A stretch of DNA of 33,264 bases, taken from the NCBI GenBank assembly GCA_005887895.1, contig VBPC01000171.1, forward strand, positions 1-33,264, given 5' to 3'. Every line of letters starts with the position of its first letter. The first letter of the stretch is position 1. The notes below the pieces were generated by a model. The model was not told the origin of the DNA. It ran no database searches and saw nothing but the letters and a program-made list of their open reading frames with translations. Shown one piece after another: positions 11,983-21,720 of the stretch. The stretch comes from Candidatus Rokuibacteriota bacterium. GTDB lineage: Bacteria > Methylomirabilota > Methylomirabilia > Rokubacteriales > CSP1-6. The position numbers were made by a program, and so were the translations under genes.

Positions 11983-13860
11983 ATGGCCGCCGGCTCCGTC
12001 ACCGCCAAGCTGCTCCACGCCGACCTCACCACGCGTCAGGCGCGGGTCGAAGAGGTTCCGGAGCTCACGCTGCGCAAGTATCTCGGCGGCGGCGCCATGG
12101 CCGCGCACATCCTGCTGCGCGAGCTCCAGCCCGGCGTCGACCCCCTCGGCCCCGACAACGTCCTCGTCTTCATGACGAGCGTGATCAACGGCCTGTCGCT
12201 CTCCGGCACTAACCGCTATACCGCGGCGGCCAAGTCGCCGCTGACCGGCGGCTACGGCGAGTCCGAGGCCGGCGGCTGGTGGGGGCCGGAGCTGCGGGCA
12301 GCCGGCTGGGACGGCGTCGTCGTGCACGGCAAGGCCGACACGCCGACCTATCTCTGGATCAAGGACGACCGCATCGAGTTTCGCGACGCCGGCGCCTACT
12401 GGGGCCAGCTCTCGGGCGAGGTCCAGGACGGGCTCGAGGCCGAGCTGGGCGACAAGCGCATCCGCGTGCTGCAGTGCGGGGTCTCCGGCGAGCGCGGCGT
12501 GCGCTTCGCCGCCATCGTGAACCAGCTGAAGCACTTCCACGGCCGCAGCGGGCTCGGCGCCGTCATGGGCAGCAAGAACCTCAAGGCGATCGTGGTGCGC
12601 GGCAGCAAGCCGCCGGCGGCGACCGACAAGGACGGCGCCAAGCAGAAACTCGTCTGGTTCAAGGACCACTACGATCGCAGCAAGGACCGCTTCCACCAGC
12701 TCGGCTCGTCCAGCGGCGTGCTGGCGCTCGAGGCCAGCGGCATCCTGCCCACCCGCAACTTCCGCGACGGCTCGTTCGAGGGCGCGCGCGACATCAGCGG
12801 CCAGAAGATGCGCGACACGATCCTGGTCAATCGCGGCACCTGCTACGCCTGCGCGGTGGCCTGCAAGCGCGAGGTCGAGGTGAAGGAGCTGGGCGTGACG
12901 CCGAAGTACGGCGGTCCGGAGTACGAGACGTTGGCCGCCACCGGGTCGCTGTGCGGCATCAGCGACCTGAACGCGCTGGCGCTCATCAACCAGCTCTACG
13001 CGCAGTACGTCCTCGACTCGATCTCGACCGGCGCCGTGATCGCCTTCGCCATGGAGTGCTACGAGCAGGGCATCATCGACAAGCGGACGACCGGCGGCCT
13101 CGACCTCACCTGGGGCAACGTGGACGACACGATCACGCTCATCCACCAGATCGGCAAGCGCGAGGGCTTCGGCAGGGTCCTCGGCGAGGGCGTCAAGCGC
13201 GCGGCCCAGCAGCTCGGCCAGGGCGCCGAGAAGTACGCGCTGCACGTGAAGGGGCAGGAGCTGCCGATGCACGACCCGCGCGGCAAGAAGGGCCTGTCGC
13301 TGGCCTACGCGCTGTCGCCCACCGGCGCCGATCACATGGAGGCGCCGCACGATCCGCTCTACGCCGGCTTCCACACCCAGGGCCATCCGATGGGCGTGCT
13401 GGGACTCATCGAGCCGCTCGATCCGCTCGATCTGGATCCCAGGAAGGTGCGCGCGTTCTTCGAGACCCAGAAAGTCTGGTCGTTCTACAACTCGGTCGGC
13501 ATGTGCGATTTCGTGGGCGCGCCGCTCAACGTGATGGAGCTCACGCCGCTGGTCGACTACGTCAACAGCGTCACCGGCTGGAACCTCAGCCTGTACGAGG
13601 CGATGAAGATCGGCGAGCGCGCCAACACGCTGGCCCGCGTGTTCAACAACCGCGAGGGCTTCACGCCGGCCGACGACGTGCTGCCGCAGCGGCTGCACGA
13701 GGGCATCGGCAACGGCGCCCTGAAGGGCTCCCGGGTCGAGCCGGACAAGTTCTTCGCCGCCCGGCGGACGTACTACGAGATGGCCGGCTGGGATCCCGAG
13801 ACCGGCCAGCCGACCGCGACCAAGCTGGCCGAGCTCAGCCTCACCGACGTGACGGCGTGA
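11983..13860 (+). CDS. Aldehyde:ferredoxin oxidoreductase-family tungsten/molybdenum protein
   Basis: A 625-residue member of the AOR family, which uses a bis-pyranopterin tungsten (or molybdenum) cofactor and one [4Fe-4S] cluster to oxidise aldehydes to acids with ferredoxin as acceptor. The cluster ligands are present: Cys287, Cys290 and Cys294 in [10 protein letters not shown], and Cys508 in SVGMCDF. Pterin-contact regions include [10 protein letters not shown] near the N-terminus and [18 protein letters not shown] (about 186-203). Length and Cys positions match Pyrococcus AOR closely. ATG 11983 has AGGAGG 8 nt upstream. The family also includes benzoyl-CoA reductase-type and uncharacterised members, so the substrate is not certain. 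The aldo/keto reductase gene follows after 2 nt, implying co-transcription. Confidence 0.9.
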   Translation: MAAGSVTAKLLHADLTTRQARVEEVPELTLRKYLGGGAMAAHILLRELQPGVDPLGPDNVLVFMTSVINGLSLSGTNRYTAAAKSPLTGGYGESEAGGWWGPELRAAGWDGVVVHGKADTPTYLWIKDDRIEFRDAGAYWGQLSGEVQDGLEAELGDKRIRVLQCGVSGERGVRFAAIVNQLKHFHGRSGLGAVMGSKNLKAIVVRGSKPPAATDKDGAKQKLVWFKDHYDRSKDRFHQLGSSSGVLALEASGILPTRNFRDGSFEGARDISGQKMRDTILVNRGTCYACAVACKREVEVKELGVTPKYGGPEYETLAATGSLCGISDLNALALINQLYAQYVLDSISTGAVIAFAMECYEQGIIDKRTTGGLDLTWGNVDDTITLIHQIGKREGFGRVLGEGVKRAAQQLGQGAEKYALHVKGQELPMHDPRGKKGLSLAYALSPTGADHMEAPHDPLYAGFHTQGHPMGVLGLIEPLDPLDLDPRKVRAFFETQKVWSFYNSVGMCDFVGAPLNVMELTPLVDYVNSVTGWNLSLYEAMKIGERANTLARVFNNREGFTPADDVLPQRLHEGIGNGALKGSRVEPDKFFAARRTYYEMAGWDPETGQPTATKLAELSLTDVTA

Positions 13861-13862
13861 GC

Positions 13863-14848
<986 letters not shown>

Positions 14849-14849
<1 letters not shown>

Positions 14850-15679
14850 TGCGGGTCGAGCCGATCGCCGGCGCGCTGGGCGCCGAGATCATCGGCGTCG
14901 ACCTTTCCCGCGATCTCTCCGACGCGACCGTCGCCGAGATCCGCCGCGTCTGGCTCGAGCACCTCGTCGTGTTCTTCCGCGACCAGGACCTGCCGCCCGC
15001 GCGCTTGCTGGCCTTCGCCCACCGCTTCGGCGAGCCGATCGAGTACCCGTTCGTCAAAGGCCTCGACGAGTTCCCGCAGATCATCCCCGTGCTCAAGCTC
15101 GAGCACGAGACGATCAACTTCGGCGGCATCTGGCACTCCGACACGACCTACCTCGACGTGCCCCCGATGGCCAGCATGCTGGTCGCCCGCGAGGTGCCGC
15201 CGGCCGGCGGCGACACCGAGTTCGCCAACATGTACCTGGCCTACGAGACGCTCTCGGACGGCCTCAAGCGCGTGCTCGACGGCCTGGTCGCCGTCAACAG
15301 CTCCGCCGCGGCCGACGTGTCACGCACCCGCGAGGACCGCCTCAAGGACAGCGCGCGCGCGGACGCCCGGAAGGAGTACGTCGCCGCCCATCCGGTGGTG
15401 CGCGTGCATCCCGAGACCGGCCGGCGCGCGCTCTACGTCAACGTCGCCCACACCGTGCGCTTCGAGGGGATGACCGAAGAGGAAAGTCGCCCGCTGCTGC
15501 AGTACCTGTTTCGCCAGCAGACGCGGCCCGAGCTCACGTGCCGCTTCCGCTGGCGGGCCGGCTCGCTGGCGATGTGGGACAACCGCTGCGCCCAGCACAA
15601 CGCGATCAACGACTACCAGGGCCACCGCCGCCTGCTCCATCGCATCACCCTGGCCGGCGACAAGCCGAAGGGCCCCTGA
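14849..15679 (+). CDS. TauD/TfdA-family alpha-ketoglutarate-dependent dioxygenase
   Basis: A 276-residue Fe(II)/2-oxoglutarate dioxygenase. The iron facial triad is His96-x-Asp98 (IWHSDTTYL) and His250 (CAQHNAINDYQGHRRLLHR). Arg261 and Arg265 lie at the spacings of the 2-oxoglutarate and substrate arginines in TauD (11 and 15 residues after the distal His). Relatives hydroxylate taurine, 2,4-D or alkyl sulfates and release the heteroatom group, often generating an aldehyde. That fits the adjacent aldehyde oxidoreductase and aldo/keto reductase, but the substrate is inference. ATG 14849 overlaps the upstream stop. Cytoplasmic, no signal peptide. Confidence 0.92.
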
Positions 15680-15692
15680 AGGAGCGTTCTGC

Positions 15693-16142
15693 ATGGCCCG
15701 GGCCCTGCTCGCACTGCTGATCGTGGTGATGACGGTCGAGCCGGTGATCGCCGGCGCCGAGGACGACGCGCGCACCGTGTTCGAGCGCTTCGTCGCCGCC
15801 CAGAACGCCCACGACGCCTCCGCCGTCGGCGAGCTGCTGTGGGACTCGCCCAACTTCCTGTGGATCACCCGCGGCACCGCGATCCGGGGCCGGCAGCCCG
15901 CGCTGGCGCGCTTCCAGGCGCTCTACCAGGGCACGTGGCTGCTGGAGCCGATGCTGAGCGAGCTGACGGTCACGCTGCTCGGCGAGGGCGTGGCGGAAAT
16001 CTACGTGCCGATCGTCTTCACGATCGGCGCGCCCGGGCAGAATGCGCAGAAAGCCCGATTCCTCATGAACCAGGTGCTCGTCAGGACGCCGTCGGGCCGG
16101 AAGATCGCCAGCATCCTGCCGATCCCTGCGCCGCCGCCGTAA
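15693..16142 (+). CDS. Secreted NTF2-like (SnoaL/DUF4440-type) protein
   Basis: A 149-residue protein with a Sec signal peptide (hydrophobic residues 3-19, likely cleavage after the Ala-Gly-Ala at 20-22). The mature part resembles the cone-shaped NTF2-like fold: an N-terminal helix ARTVFERFVAAQNAHDASAVGELLWDSPNF, the IRGRQPALARFQALY helix and C-terminal beta strands. Members are small-molecule binders, isomerases or orphan periplasmic proteins; no catalytic residues can be assigned. ATG 15693 has AAGGAG at 15679-15684 immediately after the dioxygenase stop, so it is the last gene of the operon. It ends 4 nt from the stop of the convergent amidohydrolase. Confidence 0.75.
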   Translation: MARALLALLIVVMTVEPVIAGAEDDARTVFERFVAAQNAHDASAVGELLWDSPNFLWITRGTAIRGRQPALARFQALYQGTWLLEPMLSELTVTLLGEGVAEIYVPIVFTIGAPGQNAQKARFLMNQVLVRTPSGRKIASILPIPAPPP

Positions 16143-16146
16143 ACGT

Positions 16147-17751
16147 TCAGGCCTCGTGCACCACCTGCCCACCGACGATCGTCATCGCGACGGGCAGGTG
16201 GCGCAGGTCCTTCACCGGCACCCGCGCGATGTCGTCGCCGAGCACGACGCAATCGGCGAGCTTGCCGGGCTCCAGGCTCCCCTTGCGTCGCTCCTCGAAC
16301 GAGGCGAAGGCGCCGTGGATCGTGTGCATGCGGATGGCGGTCGTGAGGTCGACCCGCTCGTCGGCGCCGCACACCTGGCCGGCCATCGTCGCCCGCGTCA
16401 GCGCCTGCTCGATGCCGAACAGCGGTGCCCAGTGGGTCACCGGCGCGTCGGAGGAGCCGACGACCGGCACGCCGGCCGCCAGCAGGCTCCGGGCCGGGAA
16501 CATCGTGTCCGCGCGATGCTGACCGTAGTTGGCGATGTAGCCGTCGCCGAACTCCCAGAAGAACGCCGGCTGCATGACCGGCAGGATGCCCTGGCGCGTC
16601 ACGCGCTCGCGCAGGTCGGGCGGGCAGATGCCGCAGTGCTCGATGCGGTGGCGCAGGCCGTCGCGCGGGTGCTCGCGCTGGGCGCGCGCCATCGCGTTCA
16701 GCGTCTGCTCGATCGCCCGATCGCCAACGGCGTGCACCGTGCACTGGAACCCCTGGCGATGCGCTTGGCCGACCAGGTCGTCGAGATCGTCCTGGCTCCA
16801 GTACAGGATGCCGCAGTCGTGACAGTTCGACGTGTACGGCTCGCGGGTGGCCGCCGTCGGGCCACTGGACGACCCGTCGGTCATCACCTTGAAGGCGCCC
16901 AGGCGCAACCGATCGTCGCCGAGGCCCGTGTGGACACCGGTGCCGAGCAGGCCGATGAGCGGATGCTGGCGGCTGTTGACCGTGGCAAACGCGTAGATCC
17001 GGATGCGCAGCCGTCCGGCCGCCGCCAGCTCCTGGCCCGGCCCGAACGCGGGGCCGACGAGCCCGCCGGCGTCGTGCACGCTGGTGCCGCCGGCGGCGAC
17101 GTACGCGTGGTCTGCGCGAAGCAGCGCATCCCGGAACTCGTCGCGCGAGGGCAGCGCGGCCACCTGCAGCGGCGTCTGCGCGGTCTCGTAGGCGACGCCG
17201 AGGTTGCGCCCGCCCTCGCGATCGTAGCGGCCGCCGGGCGGATCCGGCGTGGCGTCGCTGATGCCGGCCAGCGCCAGCGCGCGGCCGTTGACCGAGGCGA
17301 TGTGGCCGCACGTGCGCGTGAAGATCACCGGGTGCGCGGGCGCGACCACGTCCCAGTCGAGCCGGTTCGGATGCCGCTGCTCGGCCAGGCGCGACTGGTC
17401 GTAGCCGCGCCCGCGGATCCACGTGCCCGGCGGCTGGCTCGCGGCCCGCCGGCGCACCGCCTCTTGCAGCGCGCGGATCGACTGCATGCCGTCCGCCTTG
17501 CAGTCGATCGAGGTCATCGCCATCCCGAGGCTCGCCAGGTGGCAGTGGCCGTCGACGAAGCCCGGCAGCAGCGAGCGGCCGCGCAGCCCGACGACGCGCG
17601 CGCCCGGCCCGGCCAGCGCCCGGACGTCGGCGTCGCTGCCGGCCGCCAGGATCCGGCCGCCGCCCACGGCGAGAGCGGGGACGATATCGTTGGCGGCGTT
17701 GACGGTGTGGACCCGCCCTCCGACGAAGATCAGATCGGCGTGCTCGCTCAT
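16147..17751 (-). CDS. YtcJ-like metal-dependent amidohydrolase (COG1574)
   Basis: A 534-residue amidohydrolase-3 family protein. Metal and active-site motifs are GFVDGHCHLASLG (HxH at about 68-70), FKVMTDGSSSGPT, VHAVGDRAIEQTL, HRIEHCGICPPD and SSDAPVTHW. The C-terminal GSLEPGKLADCVVLGDD strand closes the composite beta-sandwich. Family members hydrolyse amides or N-acyl compounds; the substrate is unknown. There is no signal peptide. ATG 17751 has no Shine-Dalgarno. A TATGCT box lies 8 nt upstream, suggesting a leaderless mRNA. Divergent to the thioesterase gene. Confidence 0.9.
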   Translation of the reverse strand: MSEHADLIFVGGRVHTVNAANDIVPALAVGGGRILAAGSDADVRALAGPGARVVGLRGRSLLPGFVDGHCHLASLGMAMTSIDCKADGMQSIRALQEAVRRRAASQPPGTWIRGRGYDQSRLAEQRHPNRLDWDVVAPAHPVIFTRTCGHIASVNGRALALAGISDATPDPPGGRYDREGGRNLGVAYETAQTPLQVAALPSRDEFRDALLRADHAYVAAGGTSVHDAGGLVGPAFGPGQELAAAGRLRIRIYAFATVNSRQHPLIGLLGTGVHTGLGDDRLRLGAFKVMTDGSSSGPTAATREPYTSNCHDCGILYWSQDDLDDLVGQAHRQGFQCTVHAVGDRAIEQTLNAMARAQREHPRDGLRHRIEHCGICPPDLRERVTRQGILPVMQPAFFWEFGDGYIANYGQHRADTMFPARSLLAAGVPVVGSSDAPVTHWAPLFGIEQALTRATMAGQVCGADERVDLTTAIRMHTIHGAFASFEERRKGSLEPGKLADCVVLGDDIARVPVKDLRHLPVAMTIVGGQVVHEA

Positions 17752-17758
17752 GGTGCGC

Positions 17759-17765
17759 TAGCATA
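17759..17765. promoter_or_regulatory. Overlapping divergent -10 boxes in a 20-bp gap
   Basis: TAGCAT (plus strand, 17759-17764) lies 7 nt before ATG 17772, and TATGCT (minus strand, 17760-17765) lies 8 nt before ATG 17751. Both are 4/6 matches to TATAAT. With no Shine-Dalgarno for either gene, both transcripts would be leaderless and their -35 regions would lie inside the opposite gene. RNA polymerase could occupy only one side at a time. Confidence 0.4.
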
Positions 17766-17771
17766 CCGCGC

Positions 17772-18608
17772 ATGCGATCGGACGGCTGGCTCGAGACGTA
17801 TCGCGGCACCGTGTTCCGCTGGGAAGTCGACGCGAACGATCACTTCACCGTCGCCTACTACCTCGCCCGCTTCGGCGACGCCGCAACGGCGCTGCTCCAC
17901 ACGCTGGGGCTCGGCCCGGCGCCCACGCTCGAGTGCTACATCCGCTACAGCCGCGAGCTGCGCGTCGGCGATCTCATGCACGTCGACAGCGCCGTCATCG
18001 CCGTCGAGCCCGACGGCCTGCGCCTCGGCCACAAGCTCGTCGAGTCGACGGACGGCGCGCTGTGCACGACGGTCGAGCACCGGCTGGCCGTGACGCTCAC
18101 GTCCGAGCAGCGCCGGGCCGCCGACGCCCGGCGCGCGACGTGGGACGGACCGCCGCGCGAGACCCGCCCGCGCCCGAAGTCGTTCGCGGGCTTCCGCGAC
18201 ACGGCGCGCGACGCCGTCACGCCGATGGAGGTCGACGGCCACGGGCGGCTGGCGCTGGCGGCGGCGATTCACCGCTTCTCGGCCGCCAACGGCCACGCCC
18301 TCGCCGGCTTCGGCCTCACGCCGAAGTACATGCGCGAGCAGCATCGCGGCTTCTCGACGTTCGAGTTCCAGCTGGGCTTCGAGGGCGGCGTGCACGCCGG
18401 CGACCCCCTCACCGTGCGCAGCGCCCTCACCCATGTCGGCACCTCGTCGATGCGCATCCTCCACGTCATGACCGACGAGCGCAGCGGCGAGCGCATCGCC
18501 ACCCTCGAGCAGTCCGGCGTCCACCTCGATCTCGACGCGCGCCGGCCGGCGCCGCTGCCCCCGACGCTACGCGACCAGGCCCTGAAGATCCTCGTCCCGA
18601 CCGAGTAG
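17772..18608 (+). CDS. Double-hotdog acyl-CoA thioesterase-like protein
   Basis: A 278-residue protein with two hotdog modules. The first has VDANDHFTVAYYLARFGDAATALLHTLG, typical of 4-hydroxybenzoyl-CoA-thioesterase-like folds, and EYSRELRVGD-like sequence as CYIRYSRELRVGDLMHVDS. The second has VDGHGRLALAAAIHRFSAANGHALAGFG and FEGGVHAGDPLTVRSALTHVGTSSMRILHVMTDE. Such proteins hydrolyse acyl-CoAs or release carnitine from betainyl-CoA. The first module's Asn-Asp-His near residue 23 is a plausible active site. The intact fusion and clean length argue for a functional enzyme; the substrate is unknown. ATG 17772 has no Shine-Dalgarno; see the -10 box 7 nt upstream. Confidence 0.8.
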   Translation: MRSDGWLETYRGTVFRWEVDANDHFTVAYYLARFGDAATALLHTLGLGPAPTLECYIRYSRELRVGDLMHVDSAVIAVEPDGLRLGHKLVESTDGALCTTVEHRLAVTLTSEQRRAADARRATWDGPPRETRPRPKSFAGFRDTARDAVTPMEVDGHGRLALAAAIHRFSAANGHALAGFGLTPKYMREQHRGFSTFEFQLGFEGGVHAGDPLTVRSALTHVGTSSMRILHVMTDERSGERIATLEQSGVHLDLDARRPAPLPPTLRDQALKILVPTE

Positions 18609-18619
18609 CAGCGGCCCGC

Positions 18620-19024
18620 TCAGCGCCGGGATCCTGTCGCGTTCCAGAGGCACGCCACGGCTCCGCCGGGGCGTGCCGAACGTAATCGCTCGCGGAGCGC
18701 GCCCACGTCGTCGATGAACCAGTCGGGCCGGTAGCCGAGGCTGCGATAGCCGGCGGCGGCCCACGCGTAGCCGCGCTCGCTGAGGTGCGCCTCGAGCGGC
18801 TCGCTCTGGACGGCGCCGGCGCCGGGTCCCTCACGCTGGTAGGCGTGGGCGAACATCACGAGCCCGCCGTTCCAGCCGGCCGGCACTTCGATGCGGTAGG
18901 CGGCGCCCTCGTGGACGCCCTCCAGCACGCGCGGCCCATCGGCGGGCCGGGCGGGTGGCGGCGACAGCCCGAGCGCGAGCCAGATCGCGAGCGCCAGGAG
19001 ACGGCGGGCGGCCGGGAACGGCAT
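18620..19024 (-). pseudogene. Truncated secreted alpha/beta-hydrolase, N-terminal third only
   Basis: 134 residues with a Sec signal peptide (hydrophobic 8-22, cleavage near ARPAD). The mature sequence matches the start of secreted alpha/beta-hydrolases of about 400 residues: EGAAYRIEVPAGWNGGLVMFAHAYQ with the oxyanion-side strand, then LEAHLSERGYAWAAAGYRSLGY and a helix DVGALRERLRSARPGG. The expected nucleophile elbow G-x-S-x-G and catalytic His never appear. The last dozen residues (CLWNATGSRR) look unrelated, and the thioesterase gene ends only 11 bp away. A deletion has probably removed the 3' part. A TACACT -10 box 8 nt before the ATG is still present. Confidence 0.65.
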
Positions 19025-19032
19025 CGCGGCGT

Positions 19033-19038
19033 AGTGTA
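19033..19038 (-). promoter_or_regulatory. Candidate -10 box of the truncated hydrolase
   Basis: On the minus strand TACACT (4/6 match) ends 8 nt before ATG 19024, and no Shine-Dalgarno is present. It is the same arrangement as at 1040, 17759 and 29272. Confidence 0.3.
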
Positions 19039-19052
19039 GCCCGGCGGCCCGG

Positions 19053-19082
19053 TTGCACGTCCGCCGAGCCGTGGTCTAAGAT
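19053..19082 (+). promoter_or_regulatory. Possible promoter of the ABC binding-protein operon
   Basis: TTGCAC (19053-19058) and TAAGAT (19077-19082) are 18 nt apart, with 3/6 and 4/6 matches. The 5' UTR of about 40 nt carries GGGGAGG at 19118-19124. It is a weak promoter candidate. Confidence 0.3.
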
Positions 19083-19130
19083 GCCTCCGCCGCCGCACCG
19101 GCGCGCGGACGTTCCCCGGGGAGGCCACCG

Positions 19131-20681
19131 ATGATCCGCTCGTCGATCGCGCGATGTCTGGCACTGGCGGCGCTGCTGCTGGCGCTGGCGCCCGGCGCCG
19201 CCCACGCCCAGAAGAAGACGCTCACCATCGCGCTGAACCAGGACCCCGACATCCTCGACCCGACCCTGTCGCGCACCTACGTCGGCCGCATCGTGTTCGC
19301 GCAGATCTGCGAGAAGCTCTACGAGATCGACGAGGGCCTGCGCATCCATCCCCAGCTCGCCGCCGACCTGCCCGCGGTCAGCGACGGCGGCAAGACGGTC
19401 GCCATCAAGCTGCGGCCGAACGTCAAGTTCAACGACGGCACGCCGCTCGACGCCGAGGCCGTCCGCTTCTCGCTCGAGCGCCACCAGACGATGAAGGGCT
19501 CCAACCGCAAGAGCGAGCTGGAGTCGGTGAACGCGGTCGAGGTCGTCGATGCGCTCACCGTCCGCCTGCGCCTCAAGGCGCCGTTCTCGCCGCTGACCGC
19601 TCAGCTCGCCGACCGGGCCGGCATGCCGGTGTCGCCGGCCGCCGCCACCAGGCTCGGCGACAAGTTCGGCACCGCGCCGGTGTGCGTGGGGCCCTGGCAG
19701 TTCGTCGAGCGTATCCCGCAGGACCGCATCGTCGTCGAGCGCTCGCCGCACTACTTCGACAAGGCAGCCGCGAAGTTCGACCGGATCGTGTTCCGCATCA
19801 TCCCCGACGACAACGTGCGGGTGGCCAACCTCCGCAGCGGCGACATCGACGTCATGCACCAGGTGGCGCCCACCGATGCGGGCAGCCTGCGCAAGGAAGG
19901 CCGTTTCGAGGTCTCCAGCGTCACCGGGCTGGGCTTCAACTCGGTCACGATCAACCTGCACAACAAGACCGGCAAGACGCAGCCGCCGGGCAACCTCGGC
20001 ACGCCGCTGGCCAATGACCCGCGCGTGCGCGAGGCGCTCGAGCTGTCGATCGACCGCGAAGCGCTGAACCAGGTCGCCTGGGACGGACAGTTCACGGTGG
20101 GCTGCGGGCCCATCTCGCCCAACAGCGTCTTCTTCGACAAGACCCGCAAGTGCACGACGCGCGACGTGGCCCGCGCGAAGAAGCTGCTAGCCGACGCCGG
20201 CCACCCGAACGGCTACGCGTTCGACCTGACGGTCGTGAACGATCCGCAGCAACGCCGGGTCGCCGAGGTGATCCAGGGTATGGCCCGCGAGGCCGGCTTC
20301 ACCATCAACCTGCGGCCGCAGGAATTCGCCTCGGCGCTGAAGGACGACGACGACGGCAAGCTGCAGGCGTTTCTCATCGGCTGGAGCGGTCGCGTCGATC
20401 CCGACGGCAACATCCATCACTCCCAGGCCTGCGGCGGCAGCCTCAACGCCACGCTGGCGTGCGACGAAAAGGTCGATGCGCTGCTCAACAAGGCGCGCGA
20501 GATCGTCGATCCCAACCAGCGCCGCGCGCTCTACCGCGAGGCGATCGACCTCATCACCACCCGGCGCAACATCATTTATCTCTATCACCCGAACTACATC
20601 GTCGCCTTCCCGAAGAACTTCAAGAGTTACAAAGCCATTCCTGACGGCCTCATCCGCATCAAGAACACGTCCTGGAACTAG
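19131..20681 (+). CDS. ABC transporter substrate-binding protein, dipeptide/oligopeptide (SBP_bac_5) family
   Basis: A 516-residue periplasmic binding protein with a Sec signal peptide (hydrophobic 9-22, cleavage after AAHAQ). It shows the family pattern LTIALNQDPDILDPTLSRTYVGRIVFAQICEKLYEID, the LRPNVKFNDGTPLDAEAVRFSLER lobe, YFDKAAAKFDRIVFRIIPDDNVRVANLRSGDIDVM, and the C-terminal REAIDLITTRRNIIYLYHPNYIVAF. Such proteins bring peptides, nickel complexes or opines to a cognate permease. It has no lipobox Cys, so it is soluble periplasmic. ATG 19131 has GGGGAGG 6 nt upstream. Two permease genes follow; a stem-loop after the stop may keep this gene's mRNA more abundant than the permease part. 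Confidence 0.92.
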   Translation: MIRSSIARCLALAALLLALAPGAAHAQKKTLTIALNQDPDILDPTLSRTYVGRIVFAQICEKLYEIDEGLRIHPQLAADLPAVSDGGKTVAIKLRPNVKFNDGTPLDAEAVRFSLERHQTMKGSNRKSELESVNAVEVVDALTVRLRLKAPFSPLTAQLADRAGMPVSPAAATRLGDKFGTAPVCVGPWQFVERIPQDRIVVERSPHYFDKAAAKFDRIVFRIIPDDNVRVANLRSGDIDVMHQVAPTDAGSLRKEGRFEVSSVTGLGFNSVTINLHNKTGKTQPPGNLGTPLANDPRVREALELSIDREALNQVAWDGQFTVGCGPISPNSVFFDKTRKCTTRDVARAKKLLADAGHPNGYAFDLTVVNDPQQRRVAEVIQGMAREAGFTINLRPQEFASALKDDDDGKLQAFLIGWSGRVDPDGNIHHSQACGGSLNATLACDEKVDALLNKAREIVDPNQRRALYREAIDLITTRRNIIYLYHPNYIVAFPKNFKSYKAIPDGLIRIKNTSWN

Positions 20682-20710
20682 CGCGCCCCATGCAGCGCGT
20701 CGCGGTGCCG

Positions 20711-20750
20711 CGCGGGCTCCGGGCACGAAGCGGCGGTTTCGGAGCCCGTG
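20711..20750 (+). promoter_or_regulatory. Intercistronic stem-loop between binding protein and permease
   Basis: CGGGCTCCG (20713-20721) and CGGAGCCCG (20740-20748) form a perfect 9-bp stem with an 18-nt loop, extended to 11 bp by a wobble and a C-G pair. No T-run follows, so it is more likely an mRNA-stabilising or processing hairpin than a terminator. Confidence 0.5.
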
Positions 20751-20757
20751 CACGGCG

Positions 20758-21720
20758 ATGATCGAGTTTCTTGCGCGACGGGCGATTATCTCGGTTGTCA
20801 CGTTGCTTCTGATCAGCGTGATCGTGTTCGTCGGGGTGAGGATGATTCCGGGGGATCCGGCGCGGGTGCTGGCCGGGGCGGACGCGGATGCGGCGGGGAT
20901 CGACGAGATCAGGGAAAAGTACGGACTGAACGCGCCGATTCCCGTGCAGTACGTGCGGTGGCTGGCGCTGGCGGTGCGGGGCGATCTGGGGGAGTCGATC
21001 CGGACGCGGCTGCCGGTGACGCGGACGGTCGCGATCAAGCTGCCGATCACCCTCGAGCTGGCGTGCCTGTCGCTGCTGGTCGCCGTGGCGATCGCGGTGC
21101 CGGCGGGCGTCGTGGCGGCGGTGCGGCGCAACTCCGTGTGGGACGTGCTGGCCAGTGGCGTCTCGCTGTGCGGTGTGTCGATTCCCAACTTCTGGCTCGG
21201 CATCATGCTGATCCTGCTCGTGTCGGTGCGGATCGGCTGGCTGCCCGCCTCCGGGTTCGTGCCCATCGCCGACGATCCGCTCGGCAACCTGCGGCGCATG
21301 CTGATGCCGGCGCTGGTGCTCGGCGCCGGCCTGGCCGCCGTGCTCATGCGGCAGACGCGCAACGCGATGATCGAGGTCCTGAGCGCCGACTACGTGCGCA
21401 CCGCGCGCGCCAAGGGGCTCGCGCAGCCCGCGGTCGTCGTGCGCCACGCGCTGCGCAACGGGCTCATCCCGGTGGTGACGATCCTCGGCCTGCAGATGGG
21501 CGCGCTCATGAGTGGCGCCGTCGTGACCGAGCAGATCTTCGTGCTGCCGGGCTTCGGGCGGCTCATCGTCGAGGCGGTGTTCACCCGCGACTATCCGGTC
21601 GTGCAGGGCGTGGTGCTCCTCACCGCCTCGTCCTACGTGCTCATCAACCTCCTGGTCGATGTCTCCTACACCGTGCTCAACCCGCGCATCCGCGTCCGCG
21701 GCACCGCCGATGGCGCGTGA
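20758..21720 (+). CDS. ABC transporter permease, DppB type
   Basis: A 320-residue inner-membrane permease. The N-terminal FLARRAIISVVTLLLISVIVFVGVRMIPGDP is the DppB/OppB signature. Five or six membrane segments follow, with the EAA loop YVRTARAKGLAQPAVVVRHALRNGLIPV, where the coupling helix meets the ATPase. It forms a heterodimeric channel with the next gene product. ATG 20758 is chosen because it begins the membrane segment at the usual distance. The stop overlaps the DppC-type gene by 11 bp. Co-transcribed with the upstream binding protein. Confidence 0.92.
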   Translation: MIEFLARRAIISVVTLLLISVIVFVGVRMIPGDPARVLAGADADAAGIDEIREKYGLNAPIPVQYVRWLALAVRGDLGESIRTRLPVTRTVAIKLPITLELACLSLLVAVAIAVPAGVVAAVRRNSVWDVLASGVSLCGVSIPNFWLGIMLILLVSVRIGWLPASGFVPIADDPLGNLRRMLMPALVLGAGLAAVLMRQTRNAMIEVLSADYVRTARAKGLAQPAVVVRHALRNGLIPVVTILGLQMGALMSGAVVTEQIFVLPGFGRLIVEAVFTRDYPVVQGVVLLTASSYVLINLLVDVSYTVLNPRIRVRGTADGA

